Of a DNA stretch of 64,000 nt, positions 11,363 through 21,202 are shown in pieces. The position numbers and the translations under genes were made by a program. Position 1 is the stretch's first letter; each line of letters begins with the position of its first letter. The notes under the pieces are model-generated. The model searched no databases and was not told the origin of the DNA. It saw only the letters and a list, made by a program, of their open reading frames with translations. The DNA comes from Pisolithus tinctorius (lineage: Eukaryota; Basidiomycota; Agaricomycetes; Boletales; Pisolithaceae): contig JANFAH010000020.1 in NCBI GenBank assembly GCA_024663395.1, forward strand, positions 248,001 through 312,000. Direction: 5' to 3'.

Positions 11363-11932
11363 CTATCTAGAGCCAGGGAGAGCACAGGCTCTGACATATG
11401 CAGCAGCATTGATGAGTGAGATGAGTGGAGTGGAGCATGGTGAGTCAGTTGCAGTTGCAGTTGGAGCTGCAGACAGAGTGGAGGGTGTCAGATCTGGAGC
11501 AGAGGTCACAGTGGAAGGTGACAAAGGCACCTGGGGTGTTGGCATTCCCTGTAATGATGGTTTGAATGATATACTGCCCAGTACCCAGTCAATTGATGGA
11601 TTGAAGCAGGTGAGCCAGTTGTGTCCTAATACCAGCAAACATGAAGAATCCAACGGAGTAACATAAAATGAAATGGAATTGACATTGCCAGAAGGAAAGC
11701 AGAGGGAAAGATCTACTTCTTGGGAAATGACAGCATTTGTACTACCATCAAACAAGCAGAGTGGAATTGGTGGAGAAATGGGGGAAACAGGAATGGCATA
11801 TTTTTTGATTATAGATGGGTCTACAAAACAATGAGAAGAGCCAGAATCGATCAATGCAGAAACAGTATCAACAGAATAACCAAGAAGTGTTACAGACGGA
11901 AGTAAAGAATTGGGACTAGAAAGAGTGGACAT
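11363..11932 (-). CDS. Retropepsin-type aspartic protease region (B1 pol)
   Basis: Matures the Gag-Pol polyprotein. The active-site signature is L-I-D-S-G-S-S-H-C-F-V-D near residues 27-38, followed by a long Pro/Thr/Ser linker. The frame is open upstream to 12172, overlapping the end of gag in another frame, with one TGA before the ATG at 11932; Pol was therefore probably made by frameshifting out of gag. It ends with a TAG at 11363-11365, where related polyproteins continue (Gln codon CAG fits), in the same frame as the RT segment. Confidence 0.7.
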   Translation of the reverse strand: MSTLSSPNSLLPSVTLLGYSVDTVSALIDSGSSHCFVDPSIIKKYAIPVSPISPPIPLCLFDGSTNAVISQEVDLSLCFPSGNVNSISFYVTPLDSSCLLVLGHNWLTCFNPSIDWVLGSISFKPSLQGMPTPQVPLSPSTVTSAPDLTPSTLSAAPTATATDSPCSTPLISLINAAAYVRACALPGSR

Positions 11933-12009
11933 GTTGAGTCAGATGTCTGGTTGTGCACAGTTGGGATCAATGCTTCCTCCAGGCTGTGCAAGCTCCCTGG
12001 AGGAGTGGA

Positions 12010-13278
12010 CTAATTTTTTGGCTCTGCCTTCTCTGCAGGCAGAGGAGGTGGAGTTCCAGCCATAGCTGCATGGGCTTTGGCTGTGTGGGAGGTGGACTTG
12101 GGACAGTCCTTGACAGAGTGGCCAGCCTTGCCACAGAAGAGGCAGAGGTTGTTCTTCATCCTGCGCTGGCATTCAGCGGAGGTGAGTTTGCCATCCTTGC
12201 CCAGAAGATGGGCAATATCAGACTTGGGCAGATCTTTCTGCCTGCCCTTGCCCTTGGCATTGGACTTTGGAGTGGAAGTGGAGGATGATGATTTAGTTTT
12301 ATTGTTGGAGTTGGAAGACTGTGACTTGTCAGTGGTGGACTTGGTGGTGTGCGAGATATCTGCCTTGCACTCCCAGTAGTGTGCATCGATGGTCTGAGTG
12401 AGTTTGTGGAGTTGTGCGAGGGTAGAAGGCTTTCCAACTTGAGCAATCTCATCTTTGATGCAGTCTGGATGTCTGCTATAAAAGCGGTGGTGGAGTGCAC
12501 TGACACTGTAGTCCTTGACCTGTGAAGCCCAGTGATTGAACTCCACGATGTATTTGGTAATTTGAGAGCCATCCTTCATAGTGAGGTTCTTGAGTTGTTG
12601 GATGGCATCTGCTATGGCATTGTGCGGGCCAAAATTAGTTGTGAGCTCTTGTAAGAACTTGTGATAGTCATCCATCCAGAGTTGGCAGTCATAATTGTCA
12701 GGGTTTAGCAGGTCTGGCTCAAACCAAGCCAGGGCCATACCCTTAAGATAAGACTGAGTGAAGGTAACCTTTGCTCTGTCGGAGCGGAATGTGCAAGGGT
12801 GGTCTTGGAAGTTCAGCTCGCATTGAACAAGGAACTTGCAGAGTTTCTTAGGGTTGGAGCCATCAAAGGTGTCAGGTTCATGGACTTTGGTTTTCAGAGC
12901 AGAGTCCCCAGTGTGCAAACTAGACCATGCAAGTGCATGGACAGCTCTAGCAAGAGCTATGAGGGGATCCTCTGGTGGCTCAGCTGGGTCTTCAGGGACA
13001 TCCCCATCACTGCTGCCCCCACTGTTGGGATCACCATCAGGATAATCAGGGTTGGGGTCGGGTCCATCATCTCAATTATGAGGAGATGGAGTATGGAAGG
13101 TTGTTGGGTGGAGGTTGGAGTGACCAGCTTGCAAAGCACTTTTGCTTTCAGTGTGAGAGCAGCATCGAGTGGAGAATGATTGGAACTGTTTGATGACAGA
13201 AGGGAGTCAATGTGGATTGGCTAGTGCAGCAGCAAGGTTCTCAGCGACCTCTCTCTGGGATTGAGCTTGAGTTCTCAT
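12010..13278 (-). pseudogene. Gag polyprotein of chromovirus B1 with two TGA codons
   Basis: Virus-like-particle structural protein. The best start is the ATG at 13278-13276, about 60 nt inside the 5' LTR. The frame is continuous to the TAG at 12010 (422 codons) except TGA at 13207-13209 and 13072-13074. Order: short Gln/Arg-rich N-terminus, acidic Pro/Asp/Gly-rich linker, capsid domain (roughly residues 130-300, including KLCKFLVQCELNF and WF-EPDLL), a Ser/Lys-rich basic stretch and one CX2CX4HX4C zinc knuckle (CLFCGKAGHSVKDC). Both stops are restored by TGA to CGA. The downstream 302 codons (12918-12010) are uninterrupted. Confidence 0.8.
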
Positions 13279-13338
13279 AATGGCATAAGTTTTTCAGAAG
13301 ACAGAAAATGAGATCATACAAGTGCGAGTATGAATATA

Positions 13339-13747
13339 CTGTCAAGTCCAGGCCTACTCCAACCAACTCCGACACTAGACAAGCTCTGGAGAAGAGTCCA
13401 GAAGTAAGTCTGACACAAGGAAGCAGAACTCTGACTGGTGGAGTGTTGGCAGGAATGAAGTCCAATGAGACAAAGGCAGAGCAGAGTGAGGGCATTGGGT
13501 TTAGCTCATGCACTACCCCCTTGCATGATCTCAGCCCTCGTATTTCAGAGGGAGAGTACAGATGGACAGTCAGAGGTAACTCCAACAGACAGAGGTCAGA
13601 GACAGAAGGAGTAGGAACTAAGTTGATATTCATACTGAGGAATGGTGGAGTATGATACATGCTTTTATACTACTATGGAAGTACAGTAACTGGAATTGGA
13701 ACTGACATATGGAGACCCAGAAATTTTCAAGTAAAAACTTCCTAGAT
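13339..13747 (-). repeat. 5' LTR of B1, truncated
   Basis: Matches the 3' LTR from its U5 end (plus-strand TGTCAAGTCC) for about 409 bp. Homology ends after CTTCCTAGAT, where DIRS-associated sequence begins; about 325 bp of U3 are missing. Break mechanism unknown. Confidence 0.8.
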
Positions 13748-14014
13748 AGAGATTCTAGTACATAGGAGGCACGACAAGTAATAGAATATTGTCTTCGCAC
13801 GAGTGGTTGTGTAGCCACGTGCCTCGTTTTTTCCTTCCTCCATTGTTGTCAGAACCCAGCCCACAGTGTGGGCATCTCATCGTTCAGTTTTTCACTCTTT
13901 CTCGTCGCTCCTTTAGTGTTCAACCAACTAATACATTCCTTTTCATCACCTTCTGAGGACTGTGCCAATTTCACCCCAGATCGCAGGCGATCATAGGCAG
14001 CCAGAGCTGCAACC

Positions 14015-15104
14015 ATGGATGACCAGCAACCCCAATGGCCGCAACACCCCAACTTCGCCCTACTGGCCTTCCAAGGCATAGTAGAACTCGTGATGGCCAG
14101 GGCAGAACTGTCCCGGGAGGAAGCCATTGAAGCTTTGGAACAGCACTGGATTCAGGACAACCTGCAGGGCGAACATCAACAAGGAGACCAACCACGCCAA
14201 GAAGGAGAACACAGACCCCCTCCCCCTCCAGTACAACCACCCCCCATCGACCAAGAATGCCTTCCCCAACGACCCCTTGAAACCAACCCCCCTGTTTTCA
14301 ATGTGGACGCAATAGTGTCCTCCAACCTACCTATGTGACCAGCTGAGTACACCCTCAAAAAAATAGAAGCCTTCAAATTTGTCCACATGTGGTACTTCAT
14401 GAGGGAGGGGCTACAAGAGGCTGTGCAGACAGTCAGGCAACTCGAGGAGAATGACACACTAGCTATCACCCAGGCCGGTGAGGGAAATATAACGCTATGC
14501 ACCACCAACTCCCTCACTGCCTCCAAGAATGCAAAGCCAGACCACAGGTTATCCTTCGCCGAGTATATGTACGCCAAGAACCACTTTCTAACATGCATCA
14601 AAAACACAGGATGGGGCAACCAGCTGGTTGATGTGTTCAACTGGTTTTTCCACAGGATCGACAACCACCGCCTCCGAGACCGAGGAGATCGTGGGGAGTG
14701 GATGCTGCTGCACTATGCATCCAAAGTCTGGCAGGACTGGCACAACAAGGTGGCATGAAACCAAGCATACAACATCGGAGTTATCAACGAAGACCTATTG
14801 GCAGACATTGGATGGGATCTAGACACAAGAGACGTGCAATCAGGACTTGACCAGGTCAGTATGCTCCCCAGTTTTTCCTAGACAAGAGAACACCAGACTG
14901 ACGACTCATCTCCTATTCCCCCCCATGCCTGGCACTATTGCTGCTGCACGGTGTGCCTACACCTACCCTGCTGCTGGAAAAATAATGGCCCCCTCCTTCT
15001 GCTGCTCACCACACCGGCTAAACATGCCAACAAACTGCTGCTGCTGCCCACGTGCCAATAAACACCCCCCCCCCCCTCGCTGTCACAAAAAACGAACATA
15101 CCGC
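14015..15104 (+). pseudogene. DIRS-type Gag, N-terminal part
   Basis: ATG at 14015 (MDDQQPQWPQ). Frame continuous through an acidic helical segment, a Gln/Pro-rich linker and the conserved-looking block KIEAFKFVHMWYF ... FAEYMYAKNHFL ... FNWFFHRIDNH, to about 14850. Two in-frame TGA (around 14336-14338 and 14756-14758) can each be explained by CGA to TGA. After about 14860 the sequence is low-complexity (Cys/Pro-rich reading, a C run at 15064-15076) with stops, and is then interrupted by the S insertion. The rest of Gag lies beyond the insertion. Confidence 0.65.
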
Positions 15105-16958
15105 TGTGAGTCAAAGTGTGGAAAGGTGGTGAAAACCAACCAAAACCAACACAAAAGACAAATGATGTGCGAGTGGTGGTGTGCCTCTGTGGAACCTGGA
15201 CTGCAGAAAAATCTAAGAGGGGGAAATTTCAATGGAAGGTGCTCCTAGTGCAAGTCGTCGACGAGTTACACAGGAGAGGATGAATGAATGCTGATTGAGA
15301 AGGGGATGCTGAACAGAGCAGGGGTGTTCAGCCGAAAGGACTTGGGAGTAATGGATTTCGATAGAATATGCTCCTGGCACAAGTCGATGACAAGTTATGC
15401 AGGAGTGGAAGAATGACTAAACAAGAGGTTGCTGACTAAGCACTGATGATACTGCTGATGATGAATGAAGGTAGATAGACCCTTGATGGAGCCTCAACTA
15501 CCAAGGATGATGGATGGTGACAGATAGACTCTTCCAAATGAGCCTCAACTGTCAATGATGAGATATGCACTGAACTGGCTGCTGAGTGACTTCTGATTGC
15601 TTCTTTTTTTGGTAGCTAAGTACATGGGGGTTTATATACTGAGGGGGGAGCACAGCTTGTGACAAACAAGGCACAAACACTTGGTAAGTAATGAGTAAGG
15701 ACTGAGTAATCATGATGAGTAAGCAAGAAATGAAAAGTAAGCAAGCAAAGAAGATTGGTAAGTATTGGCAATGAACAAGTCAAGGATAGTCAAAATATCA
15801 CAAAATGAGTCAAATAGAATCAGAAACTGAGTAAGCACACTGATATCACATTAGGGGGTGGCGATGCAAGTTAGATCTTGGCGGAGACATCTCTAGATCC
15901 AAAGACGGCATGACAGATGGACGGTGTTTCCAGACAGGGAAGTATTAATTCCAGAATTGAAGGGCATGAGTCAGGTGTCAAAGGGGGCTAGGGCGTTGGG
16001 GGTCTGTGGGGCAATCAGAGCATATGCAATCGCGTCTCCCACCCTTCCATCCTCTCAGCAAAGTTAACAAAAACTTCATGAACGGGGCTCTGACAGAGGA
16101 GGAGGAGAAGGGGGGACATCTTCTGCTGGATCCTGCAGTAAGAAGGCAAGATGCATGTCATACTTGTCATGAATGCGATCAGGGAGGCTGGAGGACAGTA
16201 GATTATACTGCAGCTGTCACAATGCAGGAAGAATGATGGACGAGACTGGAATAAAGATGGTGCAGGGAGCAGGGAGGAACGATCCATATGCTTCATCAAC
16301 TGGGGAGACTGAAACAACAACATAAGACCTTTCTAACTGAGTGACAGACCTGAGGCAACCAAAGAACGTCCTTCTGGAAGTCATACTGACAAGGAGAACA
16401 CGTTGACCAAGCTGCATGGGATGAGATGGGGCTGACAATGACAGGATGAACCAGGGGGCTTCAGGACAGAAGCTGGTGGGAACACCTGGCAGATATACGT
16501 AGCCATTGTCTCTGGCAAATGAGACAAGCGAGATGATTAATGAAGAGGCAGCCATGATTGATGGACTTAGCAAAATGAGCATCTGATGGATGGAGTGCTG
16601 TAGAAATGCGCAGGGTGCGAGGATCCTCTCCAAATTTGGAAGGAAGAATCGTGGGGCTGAGCACTTTAAGCGAGTGTGGGAATGGAGTCAATATCTTTGG
16701 AAATGGTGGAGATATGATGAAAGCCAGAATGCCATACACAGGTGCTAAAAACCTTTAATGTGTGCTTAACTCGCTTCCTCTTTTCTCTTTAGCACTGACA
16801 ACTTGTTCTTGTGCGAAGGATGACTGTTAACATCTGACAGTCTTTCTACACATGAGGCCTTTAGTCTTCATCTGCATGCTTGGGCATTGTGTGCAACTTG
16901 TCAACAAGTTAGGCAGAGTCAGTTGTAACCATGTCCACAACACCTTTGGTGTGTGACA
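15105..16958 (-). mobile_element. S element copy 1 (1.85-kb solo-LTR-like repeat)
   Basis: Plus-strand ends TGTGAGTCAAAG...GGTGTGTGACA. The sense strand of its ORF and TATA box is minus. Flanked by CCGC (15101-15104) and CCGT (16959-16962), a 4-bp target duplication with one change. The 159-codon S ORF is truncated here: it starts at about 16555 and stops at 16217 with a TGA where copy 2 (28619-29098) has CGA. It splits the DIRS Gag. Confidence 0.85.
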
Positions 16959-17495
16959 CCGTGAAACAGCTCCAGCACAGCCGCTTCACCCGTCCTGAGA
17001 CGATAGAGAGAGGCCAACAGCCCTACCGCTTCCAGAGGCGCAGGCCCTCTCGCTCCCCCTCCCCCAGATATAATCAAGGCCAGAAGCCAAGGCAGCGCTA
17101 TCAGAGGTCTAGATCCCACTGCCCCAGGTTGCAGTCACCACGCAAATGCTCCAAATCCCCATGGCAAAGCCCCAGTAAAGAGAGGAGAGGACAACATGAC
17201 TTTCGCCCCAGAACCTACATTGTATGCCCGAAATGCCTGGGATGACATGAGGACTGACTGTTCTGCAACGAGCCCATGCGATGGGACAAATCAACTCCAG
17301 CCTACTGTATGTGGGACCACCAAGGCCATCTCGTCAACAAGAGTGGTCACATACTCTGCTGGGACTTCCAACATCCCCATGGCTGCACAAGCAAACTGCA
17401 CTGTCACTAGTGCTCGGGCTGTGGAGATGCAAAGCACGGAGCCCAAGATTGCCCGCACCGCCAACCCACTTGAATCACGACAACGAGGAGTCACC
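16959..17495 (+). pseudogene. DIRS-type Gag, C-terminal Cys/His-rich part
   Basis: Resumes after the S insertion: a Ser/Arg/Pro/Gln-rich basic segment, then a Cys-rich tail (IVCPKCLG ... LFCNEPMRW ... AYCMWD ... GHILCWDF) and a final zinc knuckle C-S-G-C-G-D-A-K-H-G-A-Q-D-C near 17415-17455. At least three stops: TGA at 17243-17245, a second TGA shortly after, and a TAG near the knuckle. It overlaps the pol ORF start in a different frame, as in other DIRS elements. Confidence 0.6.
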
Positions 17496-18152
17496 CTAAC
17501 CCCATACTGTCCTCAGGCCTGGGAGAGACTACTCGCGCAACACCATCTCACTCTGAAGTACCCATCACTGATCCATCAGCTCTCCTATGGCTTCCACGTC
17601 TGTGTACCTAACATACCCTGCACATACACCCCCCCAAACAGTCCATCCATAGCCCAACACCATCGTGCCTTTCAGGAGATAGTCAACAGAGAGTTCGCAC
17701 GAAATCGCTATCTAGGTCCCTTCCCCCCTCACCTCCTCGAACAGTACATAGGCCCCTTTCAATCCTCTCCCCTTAGTATCATACCGAAACCTGGAAAACC
17801 GGGAAAGTATCGACTAATACAAAACCTATCTTACCCTATTGTACCTAGACACGGTGCTGCTGCTTCAATCAACTCACATGTTGATTCTTTGTTATTCCCC
17901 TGCATGTGGGGAACATTCCTCACAGTGTGTGCATTAATAGCGTCGCTCCCCCCAGGCTGCCAAGGAGCGACAAGAGATGTAGCAGAAGCATACAGAACGA
18001 TACCCATCCACCCATCCCAGTGGCCAGGATTGATAGTGCGCCTCTCAGAAACCCCACCGACTTTTGCAGTGGATACAGCGCTATGTTTCAGATACGGACC
18101 CTTGGCAGGGGTCTATGGGGGACTCAGAGATGCGAGCTTAGACATCATGTGA
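17196..18152 (+). pseudogene. DIRS-type reverse transcriptase, truncated
   Basis: Open for 318 codons. Real homology probably begins near 17500 (TPYCPQAWERLL). Visible RT blocks: PLSIIPKPGKPGKYRLIQ (fingers), S-I-N-S, then D-V-A-E-A-Y-R-T-I-P-I-H with the first catalytic Asp, and a Val-Asp-T-A-L-C-F-R-Y-G block where G-P-L-A-G-V-Y-G matches the expected Gly-rich segment. The frame ends at 18152, before the second catalytic Asp motif, exactly where a partial S element starts. No function is possible. Confidence 0.7.
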
Positions 18153-18537
18153 TGTCACACACCAAAGGTGTTGTGGACATGGTTACAACTGACTCTGCCT
18201 AACTTGTTGACAAGTTGCACACAATGCCCAAGCATGCAGATGAAGACTAAAGGCCTCATGTGTAGAAAGACTGTCAGATGTTAACAGTCATCCTTCGCAC
18301 AAGAACAAGTTGTCAGTGCTAAAGAGAAAAGAGGAAGCGAGTTAAGCACACATTAAAGGTTTTTAGCACCTGTGTACGGCATTCTGGCTTTCATCATATC
18401 TCCACCATTTCCAAAGATATTGACTCCATTCCCACACTCGCTTAAAGTGCTCAGCCCCACGATTCTTCCTTCCAAATTTGGAGAGGATCCTCGCACCCTG
18501 CGCATTTCTACAGCACTCCATCCATCAGATGCTGACT
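18153..18537 (+). repeat. S element copy 5, truncated (5' about 385 bp)
   Basis: Starts TGTCACACACC and follows the sense strand of S (compare 39915 onward) up to the ORF region CATCCATCAGATGCT, then stops matching. Together with copy 1 it forms inverted S repeats around the DIRS RT. The 3' 1.46 kb are missing, lost in the rearrangement that also removed the 3' end of C2. Confidence 0.8.
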
Positions 18538-18657
18538 AAGCTACCAAAAATGCGCCACAAAGGTAGGCTAAGTATCACTAATGTAAATCAAAGCAAAAAC
18601 ACAATAGAAAAGATAAAATAATTAAATCACCTCAGTAGGGAGTACTTATTCCCTACA
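18538..18657 (-). repeat. LTR-end fragment of a further element
   Basis: AT-rich 120 bp. Read on the minus strand it begins TGTAGGGAATAAGT, resembling the LTR E start TGTAGGGAATGAGT (minus strand at 31059), but it diverges after that. It abuts truncated C2 integrase at 18658. Probably the remains of a related LTR at a multi-step breakpoint. Confidence 0.35.
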
Positions 18658-19137
18658 GCAGTCTAGTTCTTCATCATCCAACCCAGTAATGCGAGTCACT
18701 GTTGCGTGGGTCTGAGACCATGGGTGGTAGGGAAGTAAGTGGAATGCAGCAAAGCCAAGTTTGGACATCGAGCCATCCAACTTGACCAGCAGGTATGAGC
18801 CCCCAGTGGTCTGACAAAGGACGACCATGGGACCAGTGTACCGTGGCTTTGTCTTCCGGTTCAGTTCTTTCTCTACACAGGAGTTGCAAACAAGCATGAG
18901 GGTGCCAGGAGTGAAGTTATGGTCTTTAATGTGATGCTGAAAGGCAGCTTCGAACTGCTGGATAGACTGGAAGCATGCATGGAGGACATTGTCGCGGACC
19001 TGGTCTAAGTCATCCTGATGCTTCTGTAACCGGTGCACGCGCAAAGCAATCAGTTCTGTGGTAGTCAGCAGTGTTGCATCATCGCGGGATAGGGGTAAGA
19101 GGAAGGTAGCTTTGGCGAGGTCAAATGGGAACAGCAG
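18658..19137 (-). pseudogene. Integrase C-terminal end of Gypsy element C2
   Basis: Encodes the last roughly 160 residues of the C-family polyprotein (LLFPFDLAKATFLLPLS ... ARFQS-type linker ... YTGPMVVL ... LLPYHPWSQ ... ITGLDDEELDC), collinear with 22,185-22,650 of C1. It is cut at the left just before the C1-type terminal Glu/Asp-rich tail. The missing upstream part continues at 38577, so this is one gene split by the C1 insertion (GCAG at 19134-19137, GCGG at 38577-38580). Confidence 0.85.
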
Positions 19138-19797
19138 TGTAGGAAAAGTCCAAGTAGCTGAATAATACGAGCTAGATGACTTAGATAACAACAATAAAAA
19201 ATGAAGGGAATGAATTGTTCATCCCAAGGGATTCTGGACCATCGGGACTAGAAGGTGGGACCCAGCACTTTGTAGCGGTAGTGATTCGTGACATGTGTGG
19301 CGTGGTCCGTGGAGTAGTACTGGCGATGCAAGTGGTGCAAGCAGTATATGTAGTTTGTGCATGGCGGAATGCGAGATGTGTGGTGTAGACACAGTGTAAA
19401 GGAAACTTGTGGTGACCTTCTGAGTGCCAAAAGGTATCATTCTGTACCTAAGTACAGGGCTTTATAGTCTGGGTGAACCCGGAACCTAAGTAGACAAGGT
19501 ACAGTAAGGGAAAACCGCGCAACAGCATGTACACATAAGACAGGACAAGCTGGAACAGAGGCCGAGGGTATACTACAAGCGCTAAAGGAATAGAGACCAT
19601 GATAAGAGAAAGAGTCCGAGGGAAAAGAGGCAACCAGAGCACAGTGGCTGCAGGTACAACATTGCACGAGAGGGAGTGAGGGCATGGGAAGGTAGCGCAT
19701 GAACAATGGTGAACATGAGAGGGGAGCGGACATAACAGCAGTCATGGAACAGTTAATGACAGGGGCTTACATGTCCAGGGGATGTGGATTCCTCACA
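19138..19797 (-). repeat. 3' LTR of C1 (660 bp)
   Basis: Plus-strand TGTAGGAAAAGTCC...ATTCCTCACA. Full homology to 47091-47752 (5' LTR of C2) and to the split LTR 30401-30594/38116-38576. Terminal inverted TGTAGGAA/TTCCTCACA. Confidence 0.9.
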
Positions 19798-19836
19798 CCT
19801 GTGGGGGACTTAGATGCTGACCATCCCCAGTCAGCC
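19798..19836 (-). promoter_or_regulatory. Polypurine-tract-like repeat next to 3' LTR of C1
   Basis: CTGTGGGGGACTTAGATGCTGACCATCCCCAGTC-type segment immediately inside the 3' LTR, where the plus-strand primer site is expected. An almost identical segment lies at 21927-21967, so two copies bracket the antisense gene. Each contains inverted GGGGACT/AGTCCCC-like arms. Confidence 0.45.
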
Positions 19837-20166
19837 ACATGGCATGGAGGACACAAATAGCTTGCCACATGGTGATGGCAACAGTGTGGTGCTGAGGGTT
19901 TGAGAACACCAGTGAGGTCCACGTAGAAGCGAAGGAAGCCTAGAGCTGAGGAATGCGAGAAGGCCATTGAATGCTGCGTATAGGCGTCCAGACCGATGAC
20001 ATAAGCGCCTCATGGCCGCTAAGTATATAATTGTTAGTGCGTGGCTCAAACCTTCACATCGATTCGATTCTTTCCCCCCCCCATCAACCATCTCCAATGT
20101 TCGTACCATGTCTGCAAACCATGCCCCTCGACTGTCCCAACTCATCTGTGCATTGACCCCAACCCC

Positions 20167-21202
20167 ATGGAGGCAGAGAAGGCTGCCTTGAGAGAGCAGA
20201 TCGCAGCTGCATCGGCAGGGCTTGTCACTGAGGCGAAATGTGTGCCTGATGATCGGGAGGACATGCAGGAAGAGAAAACGATATGGCTAAGGCACTGGGA
20301 GGAGAATATGGTAAGAGGCTGATTCAGTGATGTGGTCATGCAGGTTGATGAGACCACTGCAGGTGGCATTGATGCCCTTGGTCGAGTGAGGGAAGACACT
20401 TGGGGTTTCCGTGCGGGTTGACGCAGCAGATGCTCCTGCGCTGGCCAAGGCCGATGATGTCTATGAGTGGTGGACCGCAGAGGAAGCCAAAGCGTGTGCT
20501 AAGGCCGAACAAGACATCCAGATGGGTGAGGAGACTGCAGAGGGGGTTGGCGACGAAGGCGCAGGGGTGAAAATGTCCCATGTGGAGGTCCCTCAACCAG
20601 CTCGCAAGGTAAGTGAGTCTAAGCAGTTCGCAACGTCGTGGAAACCATGCGGATTTCCAGCATTCGCGACAGACCATTGCGGAGAGCGAGGACAAGGCAG
20701 GACCAAGGGTCACAATCCCACCTGGGTCGGTTCTGCACAAGGTGCCATGCGCGAGGTGCTCAGTGAAGAACATGGTGTGTTTCGGTCTGGAGGGTCAAAC
20801 ATGCAATGGTTGCACACATATGAAGCAGGGGTGCGAGAAGTTGACGAAGGCTGCGGGAAAGCAGGCGCAGGCCGGCGCATCAATTGGTAAGTCACGAGTG
20901 CGTTTCAACACGACCGAGACTAATCCACTGCAGCATGATCCTCCAAGGCTCCTAAGGCTGGTCTGTCCAAGCGGGCTCACAATGACAATGACAACGACAT
21001 TGTGGAGGTGGTCGAGAGCAGAACCTGCAGGAAGGGCAAGACCTCTGGGTGCAGCATGGTGAGCAACAAGACCGTGACAGATCTCTCGCAGGCTCTCGCA
21101 ATGGTAAGGGCTGAGGCGGTGGCCACGCATGCAGCCAACCTTTGGTTGCAGGTGCACATCGAGCAGCTTGCAGAGGCGCTGGCAGAGCATGGGATTGAGT
21201 AG
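20167..21202 (+). pseudogene. Antisense accessory gene of C1: Zn2Cys6-like protein
   Basis: Plus strand, antisense to C1 pol, between pol and 3' LTR. Proposed start ATG 20167 (MEAEKAALREQ, good context). Clear introns at 20609-20660 (GTAAGT...TTCCAG) and 20887-20933 (GTAAGT...CTGCAG); another intron or frameshift is needed near 20330-20420. After the first clear intron come six cysteines at 20748-20834 with spacing CX2CX6CX7CX2CX6C, exactly within the fungal Zn(II)2Cys6 consensus, then Lys/Ala-rich sequence. The last exon (from 20934) is Lys-rich, then a helical Ala/Glu/Gln-rich C-terminus ending TAG at 21202. TGA codons at 20320-20322 and 20936-20938 fit decayed CGA. DNA binding is a family-based inference. 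Confidence 0.6.

Larger units (their letters stand above)
5915..13747 (-). mobile_element. Chromovirus B1 (Ty3/Gypsy with chromodomain)
   Basis: Minus-strand element with 3' LTR 5915-6649, an antisense accessory gene, then (reading leftward) gag, protease, RT, RNase H, integrase and C-terminal chromodomain, and a truncated 5' LTR 13339-13747. It is inserted in the NRPS-like copy, whose homology stops at 5914. The right end was lost when joined to the DIRS element, so no target-site duplication can be read. The second copy B2 (47753-52484) shares LTR, pol and antisense gene. Confidence 0.9.
13748..18152 (+). mobile_element. DIRS-like (tyrosine-recombinase) retrotransposon, broken
   Basis: Plus strand: a 5' leader (13748-14014, no gene seen), a Gag-like ORF starting 14015, and an RT ORF to 18152. 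It is split by an S element at 15105-16958 and cut off by a partial S copy at 18153. The RT type (SIIPKPGKPGKYRLIQNLSYP, then D-V-A-E-A-Y-R-T-I-P-I-H) and the Cys/His-rich Gag tail fit basidiomycete DIRS elements. RNase H, methyltransferase and tyrosine recombinase parts are absent, so the class rests on RT and Gag type. Confidence 0.7.

Noticed and set aside
15064..15076. C homopolymer, and the A run at about 50290-50307
   Set aside because: Simple low-complexity tracts; no repeat array, CRISPR or telomere-like pattern around them.
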